Assembly: GCA_964560425.1 (NCBI GenBank)
Contig: CAZLLE010000083.1
Location: forward strand, 1-64,000
Length of the DNA: 64,000 nucleotides
DNA from: CAZLLE01 sp964560425
GTDB lineage: Bacteria > Campylobacterota > Campylobacteria > Campylobacterales > QNZT01
Direction: 5' to 3'
The position numbers and the translations under genes are program-made. The stretch's first letter is position 1. Each line of letters opens with the position of its first letter. Of the stretch, positions 17,282-25,033 are shown one piece after another. The notes beneath the pieces were generated by a model that saw only the letters and a list, made by a program, of their open reading frames with translations, had not been told where the DNA came from and did not search any database.

Positions 17282-18502
17282 ATGATTTTTAAATATGTAG
17301 GCTACGATAGTCATGGTAAAAAAGTTAAGGCACAAATTGAAGCTGAAGATGAAAATCATGCAAAAAGAAAATTAAAATCTAGTGGTATTATATATGAGAG
17401 TTTAAGTCAAACTGATGGTTCGTGGTGGAGTAAAATTAATTTTCAAAGAACTCATGTTCTTCCTCCCAAGGCTTTAGCTGCTCTGTCCCGTAATATCGCA
17501 ATCTATCTTCGTTCAGGTATTCCAATCGTAAATGTTATCAAACTTGCAAAATCTCAATATGAAGATGATAGAGCAATGGTTGATTTTTTGAGTTCTTTGG
17601 AAACTAGTATGAATGAGGGAAATAGTTTTTATCAAGCTTTGGAAACTCAACATATTATGGAACTTCCTCCGTTTTATAAACAATCTATTCGTGTTGCTGA
17701 AGAGAGTGGTAGTATGAGTGAAGTTTTGTTTGAGATGGCTAGATTTGTTGAAGAGCAAGATAAAGTAGCAGGAAGGGTAAAACAGGCTCTAATTTATCCT
17801 ATGTTTATTGTGATTATCTCTATTTTAATGGTAGCATTTATGTTGACTACTGTTGTACCAAAAATTACATCAATGTTTGATCAGCTCAAACAAGAGCTTC
17901 CTACTATTACAAAAGTAGTAATTTCTATGGGAGATTTTTTGGGAGCCTATTGGTTGCATATTGCTATTGGAATTGTAGTTATTGCATCAATTTTTAGTTA
18001 TTTTCTAAAAACAAGTAAAAGTTTTAAATTCTCTTATCATGTCTTTTTGTTAAAACTTCCTCTATTTGGGAAGATTATTCAAACATTTGAATTGGCAAGA
18101 TTTTCATATATTACTTCAGTTTTGGTAAACTCTGGTGTAACTTTTGTACATGCAGTAAAACTTTCGAGTGCTATTTTGGATAATTTATCCCTAAGAGCTC
18201 AATTTGAAGCAGCTACAAAAGAGGTAGTTGAGGGTAAAAAATTCTCTTCATCTTTGGCAAAACATGGAAAAAATGTAGATAACTCATTTATTCAAGCAAT
18301 AGCTTTGGGTGAAGAGACAAGTGAAGTTGCATTAGTCATGGAGAACTTAGCAAATTTATATTTTGATGAAAATCGAAATAAAATAGATATATTTTTGGCA
18401 CTCATGGAGCCAATATTAATTCTTTTTGTTGGTACTATGATTGGTTTTATTGTTGTTGCTATGTTACTCCCAATTTTCTCAATGAATATGGGAAATATGT
18501 AA
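17282..18502 (+). CDS. gspF: T2SS inner-membrane platform protein GspF
   Basis: The 406-residue product has the two tandem GspF cytoplasmic domains (about 65-190 and 270-395). Transmembrane helices lie near 170-192, 220-245 and 375-400. The family pattern includes LPPKALAALSRNIAIYLRSG and ESGSMSEVL. GspF is the polytopic core of the T2SS/T4P platform that contacts GspE. It ends the T2SS part of the operon; rpe follows 16 bp later and may be co-transcribed. Confidence 0.94.
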   Translation: MIFKYVGYDSHGKKVKAQIEAEDENHAKRKLKSSGIIYESLSQTDGSWWSKINFQRTHVLPPKALAALSRNIAIYLRSGIPIVNVIKLAKSQYEDDRAMVDFLSSLETSMNEGNSFYQALETQHIMELPPFYKQSIRVAEESGSMSEVLFEMARFVEEQDKVAGRVKQALIYPMFIVIISILMVAFMLTTVVPKITSMFDQLKQELPTITKVVISMGDFLGAYWLHIAIGIVVIASIFSYFLKTSKSFKFSYHVFLLKLPLFGKIIQTFELARFSYITSVLVNSGVTFVHAVKLSSAILDNLSLRAQFEAATKEVVEGKKFSSSLAKHGKNVDNSFIQAIALGEETSEVALVMENLANLYFDENRNKIDIFLALMEPILILFVGTMIGFIVVAMLLPIFSMNMGNM

Positions 18503-18518
18503 AAGGAAAAAATAATAT

Positions 18519-19160
18519 ATGTTAGTAGCCCCTAGTATTTTATCGGCAGATTTTGGTAGATTGGCTCAAGAAGTTGAAGCAATTTGTAAAGCAGGATGTG
18601 ATTTAGTTCATGTTGATGTTATGGATGGTCATTTTGTACCAAATTTGACAATTGGTCCAGTAGTTGTCTCTGCTGTGGCAAAAGCTGCGACAAAGCCTTT
18701 GGATATTCATCTAATGGTGGAGAATAATAGTTTTTTTGTAGATCTTTTTGCTCCTTTAAAACCAAAATATATCTCCTTTCATATGGAAGAGGAGAAACAT
18801 CCTCATCGTCTAATTCAAAAAATAAGATCACTTGGTATCTCTCCCGCTGTAGTTCTTAATCCTCATACTCCTATAGATGTATTAGAATATATTATTAATG
18901 ATCTTGATATGGTACTTTTGATGAGTGTAAATCCAGGTTTTGGTGGTCAAAAGTTTATTCCCTCAGTGGTGGAAAAAGCACAGAAGCTTAAAGAGTTAAT
19001 TATTCGTAAAAATGCAAATTGTCTTATTGAAGTAGATGGTGGTTTAAATAATAAAAATATATCTATTTTAAAAGAGGCTGGTGTTGATATAGTTGTTGCT
19101 GGAAGTTATGTCTATAATAGCGATGATTATAAAAAAGCGATAGAGAGTCTTCAGATTTAA
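18519..19160 (+). CDS. rpe: Ribulose-phosphate 3-epimerase
   Basis: A 213-residue TIM-barrel enzyme that interconverts D-ribulose 5-phosphate and D-xylulose 5-phosphate in the pentose-phosphate and carbon-fixation pathways. Metal-ligand and catalytic motifs are present: SILSADFG, VHVDVMDGHFVPN, IHLMVE, MSVNPGFGGQKF and EVDGG near 175. Length is normal. The stop overlaps the trpF start (TAATG). The rpe - dnaQ neighbourhood is found in Campylobacter too; trpF is inserted between them here. Confidence 0.96.
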   Translation: MLVAPSILSADFGRLAQEVEAICKAGCDLVHVDVMDGHFVPNLTIGPVVVSAVAKAATKPLDIHLMVENNSFFVDLFAPLKPKYISFHMEEEKHPHRLIQKIRSLGISPAVVLNPHTPIDVLEYIINDLDMVLLMSVNPGFGGQKFIPSVVEKAQKLKELIIRKNANCLIEVDGGLNNKNISILKEAGVDIVVAGSYVYNSDDYKKAIESLQI

Positions 19161-19750
19161 TGAGAGTTAAAATTTGTGGTATTACAAATCTAGAAGATGC
19201 ACTATGGGCTATTGAGTATGGAGCAGATGCTCTTGGCTTCGTATTTTATGAAAAATCTCCTCGTTATATTAGTGTTGATAAAGCTCGTGAGATTGTTGAT
19301 ATATTACCACCTTTTATTGAGAGGGTAGGGTTGTTTGTAAATTGTGATAGTTCACATGTAAATAGAGTATGCTTTGATACTCAAATGAGTTTGGCTCAGA
19401 TACATTTTGAACCTGAAGTTAATTTTTTTGAGGAACTTAAATATAAATACATGAGAGTTATTAGAGCGGATTCTAAAGAAAAGATATCTAATTTTGCTGA
19501 TGGTTATAGAATAGTTGATGCTTTTGTAGATAGTTATGGTGGAGAGGGTAAAAGAGTTGATTTGAGTTGGTTTGATAATCAGGACTGTTCTAATATTATA
19601 CTTGCTGGTGGATTAGATAGCCAAAATTTAGAAGAAGTTATAAAATACAATTTCTATGGCGTAGATGTTAGTAGTGGAGTTGAAGCCTTCAAAGGGAAAA
19701 AGGATAGATTAAAAATGAAAAATTTTATAGAGATGGTGAAAAATGGTTAA
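19160..19750 (+). CDS. trpF: Phosphoribosylanthranilate isomerase
   Basis: A 196-residue TIM-barrel enzyme for the third step of tryptophan synthesis (N-(5-phosphoribosyl)anthranilate to the carboxyphenylamino-deoxyribulose phosphate). The catalytic Cys is in KICGITN near residue 6. Other conserved parts are GADALGFVFYEKSPRY and a C-terminal LAGGLDSQN with DVSSGVE. It lies outside any trp operon here, squeezed between rpe and dnaQ with overlaps on both sides, and is slightly shorter than typical (about 200-210). Confidence 0.95.
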   Translation: MRVKICGITNLEDALWAIEYGADALGFVFYEKSPRYISVDKAREIVDILPPFIERVGLFVNCDSSHVNRVCFDTQMSLAQIHFEPEVNFFEELKYKYMRVIRADSKEKISNFADGYRIVDAFVDSYGGEGKRVDLSWFDNQDCSNIILAGGLDSQNLEEVIKYNFYGVDVSSGVEAFKGKKDRLKMKNFIEMVKNG

Positions 19751-20531
19751 ATTTGAGTCATTAATAGAAAAATTAGAGGGTGGTAAGATAGAGAGAGAAG
19801 AGTTTGATTCATGTTTGGGGAGAATATCCAAAAACTTTGATATTCAAGTTGATCTTGAACTTTTACGCTTTTATGGACTACCTATTGTGGTTGATAAAGA
19901 GTATGCCTTTTTTGAGACAACTAAAACACCTTATAAAGATGAAATCTATTGTGTTGTTGATATAGAGACAAATGGCAATAGTCCAATTAAAAATCAGATT
20001 ATAGAACTAGGTGCAATTAAATATCAAAATGGAAATGTTATCGAAAAATTTGACTCTTTTATCTATGCTGAGAGTGTCCCCCCTTCTATCTCTAAACTAA
20101 CCAATATCTATCCTAATGATCTCAAAGATGCACCATCTTTAAAAAAGGTTCTTTATGATTTTAAACTATTTTTGGGTAGCTCTATTTTTGTAGCACATAA
20201 TGTAAATTTTGATTATGGTTTTATCTCAAAATCACTAAAAACTGTTGATATAGATGAGTTGTTGAATCGTAAGCTATGTACTGTTGAACTTGCTAAAAAG
20301 ACAATTAAAGCTCCTCGTCATGGTCTGGGTTTTTTAAGAGAGATGTTAAATATTAAAACGGGTGATCATCATCGTGCATACTCTGATGCTTTGAGTGCCG
20401 CTAAGGTGCTAGATGAGTGTTTTAAATTTTTACCAGAGGAAGTTATTACAACGGAAGATCTTATAAAATTTTCTCAAACATTAAATAGAAAGAAAAAGAG
20501 AAGAAAAGATTATAGAGAGAAGAGTGAATAA
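19743..20531 (+). CDS. DnaQ-like 3'-5' exonuclease (DNA polymerase III epsilon-type)
   Basis: The 262-residue protein carries a DEDDh exonuclease domain from about residue 70. Exo I has VVDIETNG, Exo II has AHNVNFDYG, and Exo III has HHRAYSDA. An N-terminal extension of about 65 residues has no clear domain and the C terminus is Lys/Arg-rich. It could proofread as the epsilon subunit or act as a separate repair exonuclease. It overlaps trpF by 8 bp. Confidence 0.9.
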   Translation: MVKFESLIEKLEGGKIEREEFDSCLGRISKNFDIQVDLELLRFYGLPIVVDKEYAFFETTKTPYKDEIYCVVDIETNGNSPIKNQIIELGAIKYQNGNVIEKFDSFIYAESVPPSISKLTNIYPNDLKDAPSLKKVLYDFKLFLGSSIFVAHNVNFDYGFISKSLKTVDIDELLNRKLCTVELAKKTIKAPRHGLGFLREMLNIKTGDHHRAYSDALSAAKVLDECFKFLPEEVITTEDLIKFSQTLNRKKKRRKDYREKSE

Positions 20532-20550
20532 TGAGGCTTTTAACCTCATT
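20530..20550. terminator. Stem-loop spanning the dnaQ-like stop codon
   Basis: AATGAGG (20530-20536) pairs with CCTCATT (20544-20550) around a 7-base loop. It lies between the dnaQ-like gene and the convergent small gene. The T-tract after it is weak, so it is a probable but not certain terminator. Confidence 0.4.
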
Positions 20551-20559
20551 ATTGTAGTT

Positions 20560-20739
20560 TTAGTGGTGACTTTTTAGGATTAAAACAGTCATCTTAATAT
20601 TTATTGCTACAAATCTTACAATTTGCCAAAGAACGCAAGTTCTAAAGAATTTTTGAGTACCAAGAGGCATCATTGTTCCAAATTGTGGGCTATATGGTTC
20701 TATATGTTGTACATGTTTACTGTTTTTGTGATCTGGCAT
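20560..20739 (-). CDS. Small 59-residue protein next to the SQR-like gene
   Basis: This short gene is below the usual length cut-off. The minus-strand ATG at 20739 has a perfect AAGGAG 5 bp upstream, and the frame runs 59 codons to TAA. The product begins MPDHKNSKHVQHIEPYSP, continues FGTMMPLGTQKFFRTC, and ends with a hydrophobic/basic segment (VLWQIVRFVAINIKMTVLIL) and SHH. It could be one short membrane-associated helix. It is 57 bp downstream of the SQR-like gene on the same strand and is probably co-transcribed. I recognise no family. A role tied to SQR is inferred from position only. Confidence 0.6.
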   Translation of the reverse strand: MPDHKNSKHVQHIEPYSPQFGTMMPLGTQKFFRTCVLWQIVRFVAINIKMTVLILKSHH

Positions 20740-20769
20740 ATTTTCTCCTTGTTTATTATATTGTGTTTT

Positions 20770-20790
20770 TAACCCAAACTAGTTGGGTTA
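20770..20790. other. Stem-loop between SQR-like gene and small gene
   Basis: TAACCCAA (20770-20777) pairs perfectly with TTGGGTTA (20783-20790) around a 5-base loop. On the minus strand it is followed by A-rich, not T-rich, sequence. It is therefore more likely an mRNA-stabilising or processing hairpin between the two cistrons than a terminator. Confidence 0.5.
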
Positions 20791-20796
20791 AATATT

Positions 20797-22254
20797 TTAT
20801 TCTGGAATAATTTTCCAACCTGGTTTAAGTTTAGCTTTCCAAATAAATGCATGGTGAAGTAGAGCTTTTACCCAGTGTGCTGCGAGTCCTAGCTCACCTG
20901 TTGTACCATTGATATCTCTACCTGTTCCTGGATATTTTTCAAAATCAGGGATAATTGGATAAACAGTCATAGCCGCAGCAGTTCCTGAAAACATACCATT
21001 ACCAGCTGAAGCAACACAAGCTGCACCCATCTCTGCCATACAAGCTGTATGAGTAGGCTCTGTAGCCCCATCAACGATCATATCACGGATACTAGAAGCA
21101 ACTGCTTTACCCATCATTGCTGAAGGCATACCTGTTCTTGGAGGTGTTGGGTTGATTGGTGTTCCGTTTGGTGAACTCATTGGTTTTGAGATAATATGTG
21201 GTGGTGCAAATGCGATACCTACTGCAAATATATTTGCATATTTTGGAGATTGAAGTTTTCTTGGCCAATCAGTTGGTTTCCACTCTTCATAAGGTTTTGG
21301 TGTATAATCAGCATCTACTTTCATAAATCCATTTGGTGCAAAAAGATCACTTGTAATATCTCCACCAGATTTGTCAAAAGCTGTTATTCCTACACCTGCA
21401 AAAGGAGGAATAAGCATTGCAAAGTCAAACTCTTGCTCATCCATTTCACCATCAAGTGTCTCATAACTAATTTTATTTGCTTCTACTTTGTTTACATGTG
21501 CTCCAATAATCCAGCTCATGCCTCTCTCTGCGTATAGTGACTCAGCAAATACTTTACTACTTGTTGCATATCCACCCATTTTAAAGTGAAGACCACCCAT
21601 ACCAAAATCACCTAAGAATGATTCATTAGAAACCCAAATAATTTCAGCTTTATCTTTTACGCCCGCTCTCTCTATTTTTTGCTCTACATTGAATATATAT
21701 TCAAATCCAGCACCTTGACAAGTACACATACCATGTCCAGTACCGATTAAAAATGTTTGGTTCTCACCTTTTTTCATCTTTTCTATACATTTATCCAACT
21801 CTTGTGAAGCATGAACTGCATGATCAGCCGTACAAACTGATACTGTGTGTCCATCTGCTAATCCTGGAGTTGCCCCAAAATTAAGTTTAGGTCCTGTAGC
21901 ATTGATAAGGTAGTCATAAGTTACCTCTTCACTATCACCCTCTTTACCAGCAGCTGTGTATTCGATTGTGATAAATGGTTTATTTTCACTATCGCTACCT
22001 TCTGGGTGAATAGATACGGCTTTTGCTTGTTTATAAGTAATACCCGCTTTTTCATAAACTGGAGCTAAATCAAATGTTACTTGCTCTTTTGTCATATCTC
22101 CCACACCCACCCAGATGTTTGAAGGAATCCAGTTCCATTTACTATTTGGTGTTACTACTACTACTTCATGTTCTGCTTTATCTAGCCAATCAGCTAAAAA
22201 TGTAGAAGCTGTGTGTCCAGATACTCCAGCACCCATTACAACTATTCTTGCCAT
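20797..22254 (-). CDS. Sulfide:quinone oxidoreductase-like FAD flavoprotein
   Basis: A 485-residue pyridine-nucleotide-disulfide-type flavoprotein of the SQR/flavocytochrome-c-sulfide-dehydrogenase group. It has an N-terminal Rossmann motif GAGVSG (8-13), NATGPKLNFG near 118-127 and a C-terminal FAD-contact region with IFAVGIAFA. Cysteines at 141, 156, 177, 179, 405 and 413 include candidates for the redox pair, but the SQR subtype cannot be assigned by eye. SQRs oxidise sulfide to polysulfide or sulfur and pass electrons to quinone. I chose the second ATG: AAGGAG is 7 bp before it but only 1 bp before the ATG at 22260. A terminator separates it from the gene upstream. Confidence 0.8.
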   Translation of the reverse strand: MARIVVMGAGVSGHTASTFLADWLDKAEHEVVVVTPNSKWNWIPSNIWVGVGDMTKEQVTFDLAPVYEKAGITYKQAKAVSIHPEGSDSENKPFITIEYTAAGKEGDSEEVTYDYLINATGPKLNFGATPGLADGHTVSVCTADHAVHASQELDKCIEKMKKGENQTFLIGTGHGMCTCQGAGFEYIFNVEQKIERAGVKDKAEIIWVSNESFLGDFGMGGLHFKMGGYATSSKVFAESLYAERGMSWIIGAHVNKVEANKISYETLDGEMDEQEFDFAMLIPPFAGVGITAFDKSGGDITSDLFAPNGFMKVDADYTPKPYEEWKPTDWPRKLQSPKYANIFAVGIAFAPPHIISKPMSSPNGTPINPTPPRTGMPSAMMGKAVASSIRDMIVDGATEPTHTACMAEMGAACVASAGNGMFSGTAAAMTVYPIIPDFEKYPGTGRDINGTTGELGLAAHWVKALLHHAFIWKAKLKPGWKIIPE

Positions 22255-22348
22255 ATGCATTCTCCTTGGTATAATATAAATTTATTTTATAATTATAAGG
22301 CATTGAAGGTTAAAGAAACATAAGTTTTAGTAATTTTATGAAAAATAA

Positions 22349-22374
22349 AAAATAAAAGATTAATCTTTTATTTT
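22349..22374 (-). terminator. Terminator of the ppk - gamma-CA operon
   Basis: A 26-bp perfect palindrome (13-bp arms meeting at 22361/22362) lies 3 bp beyond the stop of the gamma-carbonic-anhydrase-like gene. On the minus strand it is followed by T-rich sequence. It separates that operon from the SQR-like gene. Confidence 0.7.
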
Positions 22375-22376
22375 AA

Positions 22377-22904
22377 TTATTTGATATAGTTATCCTTAAA
22401 TTTAACATATCTTGATGCTGAAGCATAAAGTTCTTTTATCTCCTCTTCATTAAGAGTGCGAATTAATTTGGCAGGAGAACCCATAATCAAACTTCTTGGT
22501 GGAAATTTTTTATTTTTTGTTACAAGTGAACCTGCTCCAACAATAGACTCTTCTCCAATAATTGCACCATCTAAAATAGTTGCACTCATCCCAATAAGGC
22601 AAGCCTTTTTTATTGTGCATCCATGTAACATTACACGATGACCTATTGTAACATCATCTTCTATGATAGTAGGATTTCCATCACTTTTATCCTCTTTTTT
22701 GTAATGTGTAACATGTACCATACTCAAATCTTGTACACTTACACGATCACCAATTGTAATAGAGTGGACATCTCCTCGTATAACCGTACCAAACCATATT
22801 GAACAATCTTCCCCAATAGTTGTATCTCCAATTACATCGGCACTTGGAGCAATCCAACTATTTTTGCCTACCGTTGGCTCTAAATCTTTATATTTATATA
22901 TCAT
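22377..22904 (-). CDS. Gamma-carbonic-anhydrase-like hexapeptide-repeat protein
   Basis: The 175-residue product is a left-handed beta-helix protein with repeated hexapeptides (IGDTTIGEDCSIWFGTVIRG, IGEESIVGAGSLV). It keeps the histidines expected of the trimeric metal site (in VHVTHYK and in TIGHRVMLHGC). The family (YrdA/PaaY/gamma-CA) includes true carbonic anhydrases and other zinc or iron proteins, so catalysis is not certain. It overlaps ppk by 4 bp at its start, so it is in the same operon. Confidence 0.88.
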   Translation of the reverse strand: MIYKYKDLEPTVGKNSWIAPSADVIGDTTIGEDCSIWFGTVIRGDVHSITIGDRVSVQDLSMVHVTHYKKEDKSDGNPTIIEDDVTIGHRVMLHGCTIKKACLIGMSATILDGAIIGEESIVGAGSLVTKNKKFPPRSLIMGSPAKLIRTLNEEEIKELYASASRYVKFKDNYIK

Positions 22905-24994
22905 CTAAATATTTTCCTTTTCTTTATTGTTGTATTTGATGCTCTGTGTTGTTTCTGTTTTTTATAGATCTTATTTATGTAATTTTCCAATGATGATTGT
23001 GAATTTATCTCTTTTTCTCCATCTTTTGGTAAGACTCTCTCATAATCTCCATTCTCTTTTAGTTCCCACGCTAGTTTATTATCATTTAGTTGTAAATTTA
23101 GTAATTCATTTAGTTTACGCGAAATTTGTTCATCATAAATAGGAATCATTAACTCAAATCTTTTTTCTAAGTTTCTAGGCATCCAATCAGCACTAGATAT
23201 ATATATTTTTGGTGAGCTGTTTTTAAAATAGAAAAGCCTTGCATGTTCCAAATCTTTGCCAATTATTGATATTACACGAATATTTTCACTTATTCCTTTT
23301 ATTCCTGGTTTTAGACAACAGATTCCTCGAATAATGAGATCAATTTTTACACCTTCACATGAAGCTTTGTATAGAGCTTTAATGATATCTTTATCTACTA
23401 GGGCATTCATTTTTGCAATAATTTTTCCATTCTCTTTTTGTGAGGCTTCATTTTTTATCATATCCAAAATGGTCTCTTTGATTTGAAATGGCGACATTTT
23501 AAGATTTTTAAGTTTTTTATTTTTGGAAAAACCTGTCAAAATATGAAAAAATGTTATAGAGTCATCTCTTAACTCTTGTCTTGAAGTAAAATAACCAATA
23601 TCTGTATATATTTTGGCTGTAGATTCATTATAATTACCTGTTGCTAAGTGTTGATAAATTTTAAGTTTTCCGTTTGATCGTCTAATGACTTGTGCTATTT
23701 TGGCATGAACTTTAAATCCCGGAATACCGTAAATTACATGTGCACCTGCCTCCTCTAATGCTTTTGCCCAATGTAGATTATTCTCTTCATCAAATCTAGC
23801 TTTTAGCTCTACCATAGCTGTCACTTGTTTACCATTGTTTGAAGCTTCTATAAGTGCTTGAACTATTGGTGAATTTTTACCTATGCGATAGAGTGTCATT
23901 CTAATAGATATTACTTTTGGATCTCTTGCTGCATCTTGGATCATTTTAACTACAGGATCGAAACTTTCATAAGGTAAAAAAGTCATAACATCTTGTTGAT
24001 CCAAAACTTTAAAAATTGATTCATTATTATTAAAAGGCTCTAACACTTTAGGAATATTTGTAGGTAGTGTAAGGTGAGAAAAGTGTTTATTTCCTACAAT
24101 TTCCCACAATCCTCCAAGATTAAGTGGTACAACTGATTCATAAATATCTTTTTCATAAATATCAAGATGAGCATTAAGAAAATCCAAAATATCTTGACTT
24201 GCATTTTTATCAATCTCTAATCTTACAAACGCCCCCTTTTTACGAAGTCTAAGTCCCTGTTCTAATATCTCCATAAAGTCATCAGCCTCTTCATCTTCTA
24301 TCACAATATCAGCGTTTCTAGTAACTCTAAAAGTAGCAGAAGATAAAATTTTATATCCAGGAAATATAGTCTCAATATTCTCTTTGACAAGAGATTCTAT
24401 AGTAATGTAGTGATTATCAGCAATAGGTACAAATCTCTCTAATAGTCTAGGGATTCTAATCATTGCATATTTTTTCTCTTCACTATCAGCGGAATCTTGT
24501 AAGATAATTGCAATAGATAGACTTAGATTGTTAAGAGGTGGAAAAGGGTGTGTTGCGTCAACTGCAATTGGGATAATAACAGGAAAAATATTTTCATAAA
24601 AAAACTCATCTGCTACTTTTTTTAGTTTGGAAGATAATTGATCATAAGATTCAATAAATAGATCATTTTTTTCTAACTCTTGAACTATTTTTGTATAATT
24701 ATCCTCTAGTCGGCTCTTCTCTTTTCTTAAATATCCTCTAATTTGATCAAGCTGTTCTAATGGCATTATCTCATCAGCTCCTGAAGATTGTAATCCTGCG
24801 GCATAGAGTTGCTTGAGTCCTGCTACACGAATCATATAAAATTCATCAAGATTAGTAGAATAAATTGCCAAAAATTTGAGCCTCTCCAATAGTGGTGTAT
24901 CCTCTTTTTCGCTTTGAGCTAATACCCTAGTGTTAAATTGAAGCCATGAAAGTTCTCTGTTTGTATAAAGTTGCGGATTGTTAAGATCGCCCAT
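22901..24994 (-). CDS. ppk: Polyphosphate kinase 1
   Basis: The 697-residue enzyme reversibly polymerises the gamma-phosphate of ATP into inorganic polyphosphate. All four PPK1 domains can be followed: N domain (RELSWLQFNTRVL), head domain, and two phospholipase-D-like C domains with KVHAKIAQV (autophosphorylated His region), ATGNYNESTAKIYTDIG and SADWMPRNLEKR. The C-terminal 30 residues are Lys-rich. The length is normal. It starts 39 bp beyond the 3' end of uvrB, on the same strand. Confidence 0.97.
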   Translation of the reverse strand: MGDLNNPQLYTNRELSWLQFNTRVLAQSEKEDTPLLERLKFLAIYSTNLDEFYMIRVAGLKQLYAAGLQSSGADEIMPLEQLDQIRGYLRKEKSRLEDNYTKIVQELEKNDLFIESYDQLSSKLKKVADEFFYENIFPVIIPIAVDATHPFPPLNNLSLSIAIILQDSADSEEKKYAMIRIPRLLERFVPIADNHYITIESLVKENIETIFPGYKILSSATFRVTRNADIVIEDEEADDFMEILEQGLRLRKKGAFVRLEIDKNASQDILDFLNAHLDIYEKDIYESVVPLNLGGLWEIVGNKHFSHLTLPTNIPKVLEPFNNNESIFKVLDQQDVMTFLPYESFDPVVKMIQDAARDPKVISIRMTLYRIGKNSPIVQALIEASNNGKQVTAMVELKARFDEENNLHWAKALEEAGAHVIYGIPGFKVHAKIAQVIRRSNGKLKIYQHLATGNYNESTAKIYTDIGYFTSRQELRDDSITFFHILTGFSKNKKLKNLKMSPFQIKETILDMIKNEASQKENGKIIAKMNALVDKDIIKALYKASCEGVKIDLIIRGICCLKPGIKGISENIRVISIIGKDLEHARLFYFKNSSPKIYISSADWMPRNLEKRFELMIPIYDEQISRKLNELLNLQLNDNKLAWELKENGDYERVLPKDGEKEINSQSSLENYINKIYKKQKQHRASNTTIKKRKIFR

Positions 24995-25033
24995 GCTTTC
25001 CTCCTTTTACCTATATTTTATCATAATAACTAT

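Noticed and set aside
22255..22260. First ATG of the SQR-like gene
   Set aside because: It is only 1 bp from AAGGAG; the ATG two codons later has proper spacing.
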